Shown one piece after another: positions 55,092 to 63,130 of a stretch of DNA of 64,000 nucleotides. The position numbers and the translations under genes are program-made. The DNA is taken from contig NZ_JAFLRG010000001.1 of assembly GCF_017315725.1 (NCBI RefSeq), positions 1,860,001-1,924,000 of the forward strand, in the 5' to 3' direction. This DNA is from Trinickia acidisoli (GTDB lineage: Bacteria; Pseudomonadota; Gammaproteobacteria; Burkholderiales; Burkholderiaceae). Position 1 is the stretch's first letter; each line of letters opens with the position of its first letter. Under the pieces are notes generated by a model that was not told the origin of the DNA, did no database searches, and was given only the letters and a program-made list of their open reading frames with translations.

Positions 55092-55604
55092 ATGAAGATT
55101 TTGAGGATCGAGCCGCTCACGCGGGCGGCATTCGCGCCGTTCGGCGACGTCATCGAACTCGAGGGCGCGCGTCAGATTCCGATCAACCTCGGCACGACGA
55201 CGCGCTATCACGATCTCGCGAGCGTCGACGTGGCCGAGGCGGGCGGACGGCCGCTCGTCAACCTGTTCCGCGGCCAGCCCCGCGCGTTGCCGTTCGAGGT
55301 GGCGATGCTCGAACGCCATCCGCTCGGCTCGCAGGCGTTCGTCCCGATGAACGACAAGCCTTACCTCGTCGTCGTCGCCCCGGCCGGCGAGCTTGCGCCC
55401 GATGCCATTCGCGCGTTCGTCACGCGTGGGTGGCAGGGCGTCAATTATGCGAAAGGGGTCTGGCACCATCCTCTGATCGCTCTCGACGTGGTCAGCGATT
55501 TCATCGTCGTCGATCGCGGCGGCGAGGGGCACAACTGCGACGAGCAAACCTTGCCCGAATCGCTGTGGCTGACTGCCGAGGCGCTCGCCGCCGCTAGCCT
55601 CTAG
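55092..55604 (+). CDS. allA: ureidoglycolate lyase
   Basis: A 170-residue cupin-like enzyme that cleaves ureidoglycolate to glyoxylate and urea. Motifs: [11 protein letters not shown] near the N-terminus, then [15 protein letters not shown] and [10 protein letters not shown], which holds the metal-binding histidines. I chose ATG 55092; a GTG at 55077 overlaps the alc stop and would add five residues. It ends the plus-strand run of ureide genes and is followed by an intrinsic terminator. Confidence 0.93.
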   Translation: MKILRIEPLTRAAFAPFGDVIELEGARQIPINLGTTTRYHDLASVDVAEAGGRPLVNLFRGQPRALPFEVAMLERHPLGSQAFVPMNDKPYLVVVAPAGELAPDAIRAFVTRGWQGVNYAKGVWHHPLIALDVVSDFIVVDRGGEGHNCDEQTLPESLWLTAEALAAASL

Positions 55605-55636
55605 CGCGACCGCTTCGCTTCGCTTCGTCATTCGAA

Positions 55637-55665
55637 CGCCCGCTTGAACCCAAGCGGGCGTTTTT
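55637..55665 (+). terminator. intrinsic terminator after allA
   Basis: A perfect 10-base stem CGCCCGCTTG/CAAGCGGGCG (55637-55646, 55651-55660) with loop AACC, followed by TTTTT (55661-55665). Confidence 0.85.
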
Positions 55666-55865
55666 GCTTCGTCTCCGGGCGTAGCCCTTGCGTACCCCGT
55701 ACGTAGGAAAACGCTGACACGCGGGCTGCCAGGTATTACGCAAGGTTCAGCGGCCGCTGATTTGTTTCCGCGCGATGCTCGCCGATACTTTCGTCACAGG
55801 AAAACGTTTCGTACGACGCATTGACGGCACGGACGTTTCCAAACTTGAGTCACGGAGAGATCGTC

Positions 55866-56006
55866 ATGAGCCGCTTCGCTAAAGACCTCCTCGAGCTTCA
55901 ACGCCTTTGCCTCGGCGGCTCCGGTGCGCTTACACAGCATTTGCTGCGCGAGATCGCCTGCAGCCTGATCGCTGCCGGCGTGGCCGACGAGCGCGACGGT
56001 TGCTGA
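55866..56006 (+). CDS. small ORF upstream of flhD, 46 residues
   Basis: A 46-residue frame with a good ribosome site (GGAGAGATCGTC before ATG). The sequence is helical (DLLELQRLCLGGSGALTQHL) and does not match a family I know. It precedes the orphan flhD by 137 bases. It may be a real microprotein or chance. Confidence 0.45.
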   Translation: MSRFAKDLLELQRLCLGGSGALTQHLLREIACSLIAAGVADERDGC

Positions 56007-56143
56007 TTTCCCCCTCGGATTCAAGCAAACGTTTGCCGCTCCACGGCATTTTCGATGACGGAAGAGCGCTTGGCCTTATTCGGAATGACCGGCTCACCCG
56101 TTGATTTTCAGTTCGAACCACAACACCCCTGGCGGAGACAGTC

Positions 56144-56434
56144 ATGAACGGTTGCGAAACGCTCGAATCGATCCGCGAAATCAACTTGTCGTACCTTTCG
56201 CTCGCGCAGCGTTTGTTGCGCACCGACCGCGCCGGCGGCATGCAGCGGCTCGGACTATCGACGCAAGTGGCCGAGATCATCGCCGATCTCTCGGGGCCGC
56301 AGCTACTCAAGCTCGCCGGATGCGATCAGCTCGTTTGCTTCTTCCGGTTCAACGACCGGTCGATGCTCTCCGCGCTGTCCACGCCCGCCGCACGCGTGCC
56401 CCAAGTCGAAGCGCTGGTCGCGCAAGCAGCGTAG
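56144..56434 (+). CDS. flhD: FlhD-like flagellar/global transcriptional activator (no FlhC partner)
   Basis: A 96-residue protein clearly like Flh[21 protein letters not shown], then [20 protein letters not shown] and [16 protein letters not shown]. FlhD works with FlhC to activate flagellar and some metabolic genes, but no flhC is next to it here. Ribosome site GGCGGAGACAGTC. It lies within the purine cluster, between allA and puuD, and is followed by a terminator. It is probably a second copy or a paralogue with its own role. Confidence 0.85.
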   Translation: MNGCETLESIREINLSYLSLAQRLLRTDRAGGMQRLGLSTQVAEIIADLSGPQLLKLAGCDQLVCFFRFNDRSMLSALSTPAARVPQVEALVAQAA

Positions 56435-56758
56435 CTGACTTGCGTTCGCGTGTTCGATCCTCGTGATGATCGTCACCCTCAAGCATCACGACAAGCGAAC
56501 GCTTGCGTCGGCCGGGCGGGTAGGCAAAAGCGGTTCGAAATCGCGGCCGGCGTTGGCCAGGCGTCTGCCGGGAGCGACGGTCAGCGCATCCATTTGGCTC
56601 ACCGCCGCCGCGTTGATGGCAGCGGCCATATTGAAATAAACGATAAAAGCCGCGGAGGCCAGGCAATGTCTAGCCTAGCCTGTCCGGTTGTTTCAGCCCC
56701 TTGGGCCGTTGGCGCAAGGGGCTTTGTTTCGTCCGGCGTCTGCCGGTCCGATACTCCG
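56435..56758. other. 324-base intergenic region
   Basis: Between flhD (plus) and the end of puuD (minus). It contains the flhD terminator at 56695-56729. I see nothing else. Confidence 0.45.
56695..56729 (+). terminator. intrinsic terminator downstream of flhD
   Basis: Stem AGCCCCTTG/CAAGGGGCT (56695-56703, 56715-56723) with an 11-base loop, followed by TTTGTTT on the plus strand. Confidence 0.7.
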
Positions 56759-57952
56759 TTACGGCTGGGTGCGCGAGTTGAACCACGCTGCGATTTTCTC
56801 GCGCTCCTCCGGCGTCATTTTCGTGACATTGCCGAGCGGCATCGCTTTCAGCACGACAGCCTGTTGATATAGCCGTTGCGCATTCGTGGATATCTCCCGG
56901 GGCGTGTCGAAGAGCACGCCGGCCGGCGCGCTGCCCATCAGCGTCGGGTGTGCCGAGTGGCAGGCGACGCACCGCTGCTGCAAGATCGGCTGAATGTCGG
57001 CGAGTTTCACGACGGGTGCGTTGGCAGCTTGCGCCTGCGGCATGACGGGCTTGGGCAGCGTGACGGCCAGCGCGGCGGCAAGCAACGCCACCCCGCCTAC
57101 CGGTAGATACCAGAGCACCTGCCCACGATGGCGCATGACGAAGAACTGACGAATCAGGGCGCCCGCGAGCATGATGACGGCCAGAATGGCCCAGTTGTAG
57201 GCGTGCGTGTACGTCATCGCGTAGTGATTCGACAGCATCGCGAACACGACCGGCAGCGTGAAGTAGGTGTTGTGCACCGAGCGCTGCTTGCCGCGCTTGC
57301 CGTAGATCGGATTCGGCGATTCGCCCTTGAGCATCGCGTTCACCATCTTGCGCTGCCCCGGAATGATGACGAAGAACACGTTGGCCGACATGATCGTCGC
57401 CAGCATGGCGCCGACGATCAAGTAGGCAGCGCGACCGGAGAAAATGTGGCAGGCGAGCCAGGCCGCCACGAGGACGTATAGGCCGACGATGATCCCAAGC
57501 AAACGATCCTTGCCGACGAGCAGGCGGCACAGGGAGTCGTAGACGATCCAGCCCGCGGCCAGGAAGCCGAGCGCAGCCGCGATCGCGACAACCGGCCCCA
57601 TATCGAGGACGTTCGGGTCGATGAGGTACGTGCTCGGCGAGCACAGATACAGCACGGTGAAGAGACCGAAACCGGACATCCATGTCGTGTACGACGGCCA
57701 TTTCGACCAGTGCAGGTCCTCCGGCATTTGCGCCGGCGCGACCATGTACTTTTGCATGTTGTAGAACCCGCCGCCGTGTACGTGCCACAGCTCGCCGAAC
57801 ACGCCGCGCTCGACGAGCACGGGGTCCTTCGGCTTCTTCAAGCTGCTGTCGAGCGCGACGAAATAAAACGATTCGCCGATCCATGCAATTGCGGCAATAA
57901 CGTGCAGCCAGCGAATCGTGAGATTCAGCCAGTCAGTGATGAAACCTTCCAT
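56759..57952 (-). CDS. puuD: membrane-bound urate oxidase PuuD
   Basis: A 397-residue inner-membrane protein that oxidises urate to 5-hydroxyisourate and passes electrons to the respiratory chain. About eight hydrophobic segments are followed by a C-terminal cytochrome c domain with the haem motif CVACH (Cys328 to His332). The N-terminal WLNLTIRWLHVIAAIAWIGE is typical. ATG 57952 starts with MEGFITDW; the frame stays open upstream. It is read with hiuH from the opposite strand to the ureide run. Haem ligation residues are intact. Confidence 0.92.
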   Translation of the reverse strand: MEGFITDWLNLTIRWLHVIAAIAWIGESFYFVALDSSLKKPKDPVLVERGVFGELWHVHGGGFYNMQKYMVAPAQMPEDLHWSKWPSYTTWMSGFGLFTVLYLCSPSTYLIDPNVLDMGPVVAIAAALGFLAAGWIVYDSLCRLLVGKDRLLGIIVGLYVLVAAWLACHIFSGRAAYLIVGAMLATIMSANVFFVIIPGQRKMVNAMLKGESPNPIYGKRGKQRSVHNTYFTLPVVFAMLSNHYAMTYTHAYNWAILAVIMLAGALIRQFFVMRHRGQVLWYLPVGGVALLAAALAVTLPKPVMPQAQAANAPVVKLADIQPILQQRCVACHSAHPTLMGSAPAGVLFDTPREISTNAQRLYQQAVVLKAMPLGNVTKMTPEEREKIAAWFNSRTQP

Positions 57953-57992
57953 GAAATGCCTCCAAGCTCCTGATAGTCGTTGGTATGTGCGT

Positions 57993-58346
57993 TCAACTGC
58001 CGCGATAGGTGCTGTAAGCCCACGGCGAGACCAGGAGCGGCACGTGATAGTGCGCGGCGACATCGGCAATGCCGAAGCGCAGGACGACGCGATCGACGAA
58101 GCGCGGCTGCGGCACGCTTACGCCGACGGCGGCGAAGTAGTCGCCCGCGTGGAAGACGAGCTCGTATTCGCCGACGGCCATTGCGTCGCCTTCGAGAAGC
58201 GGCTTGTCGCAGCGGCCGTCGTCATTCGTGACGGTGCGCGCGATCGAGCGCCGTGCGTCGCCGTCGAGCTTGAACAACTCGACCGCGATGCCGGCGCCCG
58301 GGCGGCCGTGCGCCGTGTCCAGGACGTGGGTAGTTAGCTTTCCCAT
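57993..58346 (-). CDS. hiuH: 5-hydroxyisourate hydrolase
   Basis: A 117-residue transthyretin-like hydrolase converting 5-hydroxyisourate to OHCU. The conserved histidine of the N-terminal HVLDTAHGRPGAGI, the arginine and the C-terminal signature AYSTYRGS are all present. The ATG at 58346 has AAAACTGCGA ahead with a weak ribosome site (AAGGAAAACTGCGA). It lies 40 bases upstream of puuD on the same strand, consistent with an operon. Confidence 0.94.
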   Translation of the reverse strand: MGKLTTHVLDTAHGRPGAGIAVELFKLDGDARRSIARTVTNDDGRCDKPLLEGDAMAVGEYELVFHAGDYFAAVGVSVPQPRFVDRVVLRFGIADVAAHYHVPLLVSPWAYSTYRGS

Positions 58347-58690
58347 TCGCAGTTTTCCTTTTGATGAACGCGAAAAGTGACGAGGGCGACTCGATCCAAT
58401 GCGCAATCGGCGGATCGAGGCTCCACGTCAGTGGCTACATACCCGTCGGCGAGTTGTTGCGAGCGCCGTATCGCCATTCTAAGAAGTTGCCGACGGCTCG
58501 GCGCACGCGATAGGAAAGATAAGGGCCGCCGCATAAGGCAAGGGGGCATGCCTGGCGCCATTGCCGCCGAGGCGCACTCCTCGAAAATGGGACCAATATA
58601 TCGAAACAGTGAGGGCGAGTATCGCGTCGTTGTACATTGCCAGCACTATTTTGGCTCCTGATCGTTACGTCAATACATCAACGGCTATGC
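58347..58690. other. divergent region between hiuH and the deaminase
   Basis: This region should hold the promoters of the puuD operon (minus) and the deaminase (plus). I see no gene; the 14-base tandem repeat next to the deaminase start is listed separately. Confidence 0.4.
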
Positions 58691-58746
58691 CGACATATCG
58701 ACATCGACATATCGACGCCGACACATTAACGCCGACATCTCAACGC
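58691..58746. repeat. four 14-base tandem repeats upstream of the deaminase
   Basis: Units CGACATATCGACAT, CGACATATCGACGC, CGACACATTAACGC and CGACATCTCAACGC run head to tail with period 14, ending 11 bases before the start codon. They could be a cooperative regulator-binding array. Confidence 0.6.
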
Positions 58747-58757
58747 GGAAGAATCGA

Positions 58758-60167
58758 ATGACGACTGAACAGCCCACGCATGCAACCGGTGCGACTCGCC
58801 CCAGAACGCTGCTCGTCAAGCACGCCGACGTGCTCGTGACCATGGACGGCGCCCGCCGGGAATTGCGCGACGCGGGGCTTTTCATCGAAGGCAACCGCAT
58901 CGCGGCTGTGGGCCCGACGAGCGAATTGCCGAGCACGGCGGACCAAGTGCTCGACCTGCGCGGACATCTCGTGATGCCAGGCCTCGTCAACACGCATCAC
59001 CACATGTATCAAAGCTTGACGCGCGCGGTTCCGGCCGCTCAAAACGCCGAACTGTTCGGCTGGCTGACGAGTCTTTATCGGATCTGGGCCCATTTGACGC
59101 CCGAGATGATCGAGGTATCGACGCTTACGGCAATGTCCGAGCTGCTGCTTTCGGGGTGCACGACCTCGAGCGATCATCTTTATCTGTATCCGAACGGTAG
59201 CCGGCTCGACGACAGCATCGCGGCCGCTGCGCGAATCGGCATGCGCTTTCATGCGAGCCGCGGCAGCATGAGCGTCGGGCAAAAGGACGGCGGGTTGCCG
59301 CCCGATTCGCTCGTGGAGAACGAGGCCGACATCCTCGCCGACACGCAGCGATTGATCGAGACCTATCACGACAAGGGCCGCTACGCGATGCTGCGTGTGG
59401 TCGTGGCTCCATGCTCGCCGTTTTCGGTCAGTCGCGATTTGATGCGGGAATCGGCCGTGCTCGCGCGTGAATATGGGGTCTCGATGCATACTCACCTGGC
59501 CGAAAACGTCAACGACGTGGCTTACAGCCGCGAGCGGTTCGGCATGACGCCCGCCGAATATGCCGAGGATCTCGGCTGGGTCGGGGCTGACGTCTGGCAT
59601 GCGCACTGCGTACAGCTCGACGCGCCCGGTATCGCACTGTTCGCTCGCACGCGCACCGGCGTCGCGCATTGCCCGTGCTCGAACATGCGGCTCGCATCGG
59701 GCATTGCCCCGATTCGGCGTATGCGCGATGCCGGCGTGCCTGTCGGGCTCGGCGTGGACGGTTCGGCGTCGAACGACGGTGCGCATCTCGTCGGCGAGGC
59801 GCGGCAAGCGATGCTCCTACAGCGCGTCGGGTTCGGGCCCGATGCGATGAGTGCGCGCGAGGCGCTGGAACTCGCTACGCTCGGCGGCGCTGCCGTGCTC
59901 GGGCGCGACGACATCGGCGCGCTCGCTCCAGGGATGGCGGCCGACTTCGTCGCATTCGATTTGCGTCAGCCGAATTTCGCGGGTGCGCTGCACGACCCGG
60001 TGGCGGCGCTCGTGTTTTGCGCGCCGTCGCAGGTTTCGCTGAGCGTCATCAACGGCAAGGTCGTCGTCCAGGACGGCCGCTTGACGACGCTCGAACTTAC
60101 GCCCTTGCTCGAGCGTCACAATGCGCTCGCGCGTTCGCTCGGTGAGGCGGCGCGGGCAGCCGCGTAA
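58758..60167 (+). CDS. 8-oxoguanine deaminase-type amidohydrolase
   Basis: A 469-residue metal-dependent amidohydrolase of the guanine/8-oxoguanine deaminase group. The metal-site motif is NTHHHMYQSLTRA (about residue 79), with MHTHLAENVNDVAYS, HAHCVQLD and GLGVDGSASND holding the other ligands. 8-Oxoguanine deaminases make urate, which suits the position next to puuD and hiuH. Hydroxyatrazine-type deaminases share these motifs, so substrate assignment is inferred from context. Length is normal (about 450-470). Confidence 0.88.
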   Translation: MTTEQPTHATGATRPRTLLVKHADVLVTMDGARRELRDAGLFIEGNRIAAVGPTSELPSTADQVLDLRGHLVMPGLVNTHHHMYQSLTRAVPAAQNAELFGWLTSLYRIWAHLTPEMIEVSTLTAMSELLLSGCTTSSDHLYLYPNGSRLDDSIAAAARIGMRFHASRGSMSVGQKDGGLPPDSLVENEADILADTQRLIETYHDKGRYAMLRVVVAPCSPFSVSRDLMRESAVLAREYGVSMHTHLAENVNDVAYSRERFGMTPAEYAEDLGWVGADVWHAHCVQLDAPGIALFARTRTGVAHCPCSNMRLASGIAPIRRMRDAGVPVGLGVDGSASNDGAHLVGEARQAMLLQRVGFGPDAMSAREALELATLGGAAVLGRDDIGALAPGMAADFVAFDLRQPNFAGALHDPVAALVFCAPSQVSLSVINGKVVVQDGRLTTLELTPLLERHNALARSLGEAARAAA

Positions 60168-60238
60168 GAGGAAGGCGCAACGAATGCGCTTGGCGTGGCG
60201 CGAGCGAGGCCGGCTTGGGCCGTTGCGCCCGCAGCCGA

Positions 60239-61171
60239 TCAGGCGCGGTCGACGAGCGTACGCGTTGCATCGGCCACGAGGCTGCGCAGCCAGCGCACTT
60301 CGTCGGAGTAGTGACAGCGCTCGTGCCAGAGTTGGTAGTACTGCATCGGCGGAAAATCGAGCGGGGCGGGCAGGACCGTCAGCGGTAGGTACTTGGCGTA
60401 ATGATCGGCAAACAGCCGCGTCGTCGTGAAGAGGAGGTCCGACTTGATGAGCACGTACGGCGCGAGATTGAAGTACGGCAACGTGACGACGACGTGGCGC
60501 TTGAGCCGCTCGCGCGCGAGATGAACGTCGATTGCGCCGCGCTGACCGACCGAATACGGCGTGGGCGCCAGATGTGGGGCGTTCAGATATTGATCGAGCG
60601 TGATGCCGCCGCGCTTGGCGAACGGGTGCGTATTGCTCATCAAGCAGACGATCTCGTCGACGAACAGGTTCGACAGGTGCAACTGCTCCGGCGGTTCCGG
60701 CCAGTTGCCGACGACGACGTCGAGCTTGCCGTCCTCGAGCGCGAGTTCGTAATCGAACGACGGGCCGAGCGAGTGGAATTCGAGCTGTGCGTTCGGTGCC
60801 GCCTGACGGAAGCGTTCGACGACGGTCGGCACGAACAGGACGTTCAGGTAATCGGGGCAGCCGATACGGTAGCAGCGGATCGACGTGGCGGGATCGAAAT
60901 TGTGCTGCTGGAAGCGAATCCGCTCGATTTCGCGCAGGGCATTTTGGACCGGTTCGAGCAGGCGCAGGCCGTACTCGGTCGGCACCATGCCGGATTTTCC
61001 ACGCACGAGCAGCGGATCGCCCGTGATGTCGCGCAGGCGACGCAACGCCGCGCTGATCGCGGGCTGTGATTGGTTCAACTTGACGGCCGCGCGCGTGACG
61101 CTGCGTTCCATCAAGAGGGTGTGCAAGACGCGCAAAAGATACGTGTCGATCGCCTCGCGTTGCTGACTCAT
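60239..61171 (-). CDS. LysR family transcriptional regulator
   Basis: A 310-residue LysR protein with winged helix LLMERSVTRAAVKLNQSQPA (about residues 19-38) and a substrate-binding domain. ATG 61171 is family-consistent. It is convergent with the deaminase gene and divergent from the ABC transporter genes (294 bases between starts), so it may regulate purine uptake and breakdown. Confidence 0.9.
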   Translation of the reverse strand: MSQQREAIDTYLLRVLHTLLMERSVTRAAVKLNQSQPAISAALRRLRDITGDPLLVRGKSGMVPTEYGLRLLEPVQNALREIERIRFQQHNFDPATSIRCYRIGCPDYLNVLFVPTVVERFRQAAPNAQLEFHSLGPSFDYELALEDGKLDVVVGNWPEPPEQLHLSNLFVDEIVCLMSNTHPFAKRGGITLDQYLNAPHLAPTPYSVGQRGAIDVHLARERLKRHVVVTLPYFNLAPYVLIKSDLLFTTTRLFADHYAKYLPLTVLPAPLDFPPMQYYQLWHERCHYSDEVRWLRSLVADATRTLVDRA

Positions 61172-61464
61172 GAATTGCTCCGATATATGTTTAGGCTGAT
61201 CGAACAGGGGGAGGGATATCAGACTTTTAATATGTGCGTCGATACACGTCAAGGTCGCACATACCCCTGTGGCGCATCGGCAAAATCGAGTGTCGGCACG
61301 ATATTCTCGGCTCGACGCTCGCCGACGAATTGGGTATCGTCGGGCCACGGCGGGGCGGCGGATGGGGCAATGCAAGCCAAATGGCAACGAGTGGACGGGG
61401 AGCGCGACGGGCGTCGAGCACGTCGCGTCGTAGTAGGCGGCAATCAGGTTTGACGACGGATCTC

Positions 61465-63057
61465 ATGGGCAATCATTCAATTCTCGACGGCACGGCCGGC
61501 ACAAGCGCTCCGATCGTGCCGCGGCTCGCATTGACGGGTGTCAGCAAGCAATATCCGGCGGTCAAAGCGAACGACGACGTGCACCTCGTCGTCGCACCGG
61601 GCGAGATCCATGCCGTGCTCGGCGAAAACGGCGCCGGCAAGAGCACGCTGATGAAGATCATCTACGGCTCGGTGCGGCCCGATGCGGGCGAGATCCGGTG
61701 GGAAGGCGATCTCGTCGAGATCGCGAGCCCCGCGCAGGCGCGCAAGCTCGGCATCGGCATGGTGTTTCAGCACTTCTCGCTGTTCGAGACGTTGACGGTT
61801 GGCGAGAACATCGCGCTCGCGCTCGACGAGCCGTTCGATCTCGCCTCGCTCGGCAAGCGCATTCGCGAGGTGTCGGCCGAGTATGGGCTCGACATCGATC
61901 CGCAGCGGCACGTGCACAGCCTAACCGTCGGCGAGCGTCAGCGCGTCGAGATCGTGCGCTGCCTCCTGCAGCACCCGCGGCTCTTGATCATGGACGAGCC
62001 GACGTCGGTGCTGACGCCACAGGCGGTGCGCAAGTTGTTCGAGACGCTCAGGCGACTTTCTGCCCAAGGCTGCAGCGTTCTCTACATCAGCCATAAGCTC
62101 GACGAGATTCGCGAGCTTTGCGACACGGCCACCGTCATGCGCGGCGGCCGCGTGACGGGACACGTGAAGCCGCGCGAGGAGACGAATGCCTCGCTCGCGC
62201 AATTGATGGTCGGCCATGCGCTGCCCGATTACACGCGGCGCGCGCACGCGCCGGGCGAGGCGTTGCTGCGCGTCAGGGGCCTGTCGGCGGCGAGCGACGA
62301 CCCGTTCGGCACTTCGCTCGAGAACGTGACGTTCGACGTGCATGCGGGCGAGATCTTCGGGATCGCGGGCGTGTCGGGCAACGGCCAGGCGGAATTGCTG
62401 GCGGCGCTCTCGGGCGAGAAGCGCTGTGCCGCTCAGCCCGACGCCGTAACGATCTGCGGCAAGCGTGCCGCGCGGCTCTCGGCCGGTGCCCGCCGCCGCC
62501 TCGGCTTCGCCTTCGTACCGGAAGAGCGGCTCGGACGAGGCGCCGTGCCGGCCATGTCGCTCGCGGAAAACGCGTTGCTGACCGCACATCGTCAGCCCGG
62601 TATGGTCCGCCAGGGCTGGATCGGAACCCGTGCGATGCGCGCGTTCGCCATGCGCTGCATCGAGGCGTTCGACGTGCGCTGCGGTGGCCCGGACGCGCTT
62701 GCACAGTCGCTCTCGGGCGGCAATCTGCAAAAGTACATCGTCGGTCGCGAGGTGCTGCAAGCGCCGAAAGTGCTCGTGGTCGCGCAACCCACATGGGGCG
62801 TCGACGTCGGCGCGTCCGCCTTCATTCGGCAGCAACTGCTCGATTTGTCGGCCACGGGGGTGGCCGTGCTCGTGATCTCCGAGGAGCTCGACGAGCTTTT
62901 CGACATTTGCGATCGCATCGCCGTGCTCGCGCGTGGGCGGTTGTCGCCGGCGCGCAAGACGGGCGAAACGAACGCCGAGGAAATTGGGCTGTGGATGGCG
63001 GGCTTGTTCGGCGATTCGGGGGCCGCGCCGTCCGAGGAGCAGCCCGTGCACGCTTGA
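61465..63057 (+). CDS. nucleoside/purine ABC transporter, ATP-binding protein
   Basis: A 530-residue protein with two ABC domains. The first has Walker A GENGAGKST and LIMDEPTS Walker B with a LTVGERQRVEIVRCL signature; the second has the degenerate Walker A GVSGNGQAE and intact LSGGNLQKYIVGREV signature, the pattern of the sugar/nucleoside (RbsA, YufO-like) ATPases. Located between purine catabolic genes and a permease, it likely imports nucleosides or purine bases. ATG 61465 is chosen since family similarity begins a little later. Confidence 0.9.
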   Translation: MGNHSILDGTAGTSAPIVPRLALTGVSKQYPAVKANDDVHLVVAPGEIHAVLGENGAGKSTLMKIIYGSVRPDAGEIRWEGDLVEIASPAQARKLGIGMVFQHFSLFETLTVGENIALALDEPFDLASLGKRIREVSAEYGLDIDPQRHVHSLTVGERQRVEIVRCLLQHPRLLIMDEPTSVLTPQAVRKLFETLRRLSAQGCSVLYISHKLDEIRELCDTATVMRGGRVTGHVKPREETNASLAQLMVGHALPDYTRRAHAPGEALLRVRGLSAASDDPFGTSLENVTFDVHAGEIFGIAGVSGNGQAELLAALSGEKRCAAQPDAVTICGKRAARLSAGARRRLGFAFVPEERLGRGAVPAMSLAENALLTAHRQPGMVRQGWIGTRAMRAFAMRCIEAFDVRCGGPDALAQSLSGGNLQKYIVGREVLQAPKVLVVAQPTWGVDVGASAFIRQQLLDLSATGVAVLVISEELDELFDICDRIAVLARGRLSPARKTGETNAEEIGLWMAGLFGDSGAAPSEEQPVHA

Positions 63058-63130
63058 CGCCACATCGACGCGCGGCGCCTCTGGCGCCATGCCGGCGCTA
63101 ACACTTGAATAATCGACGCTCGAATTGACC

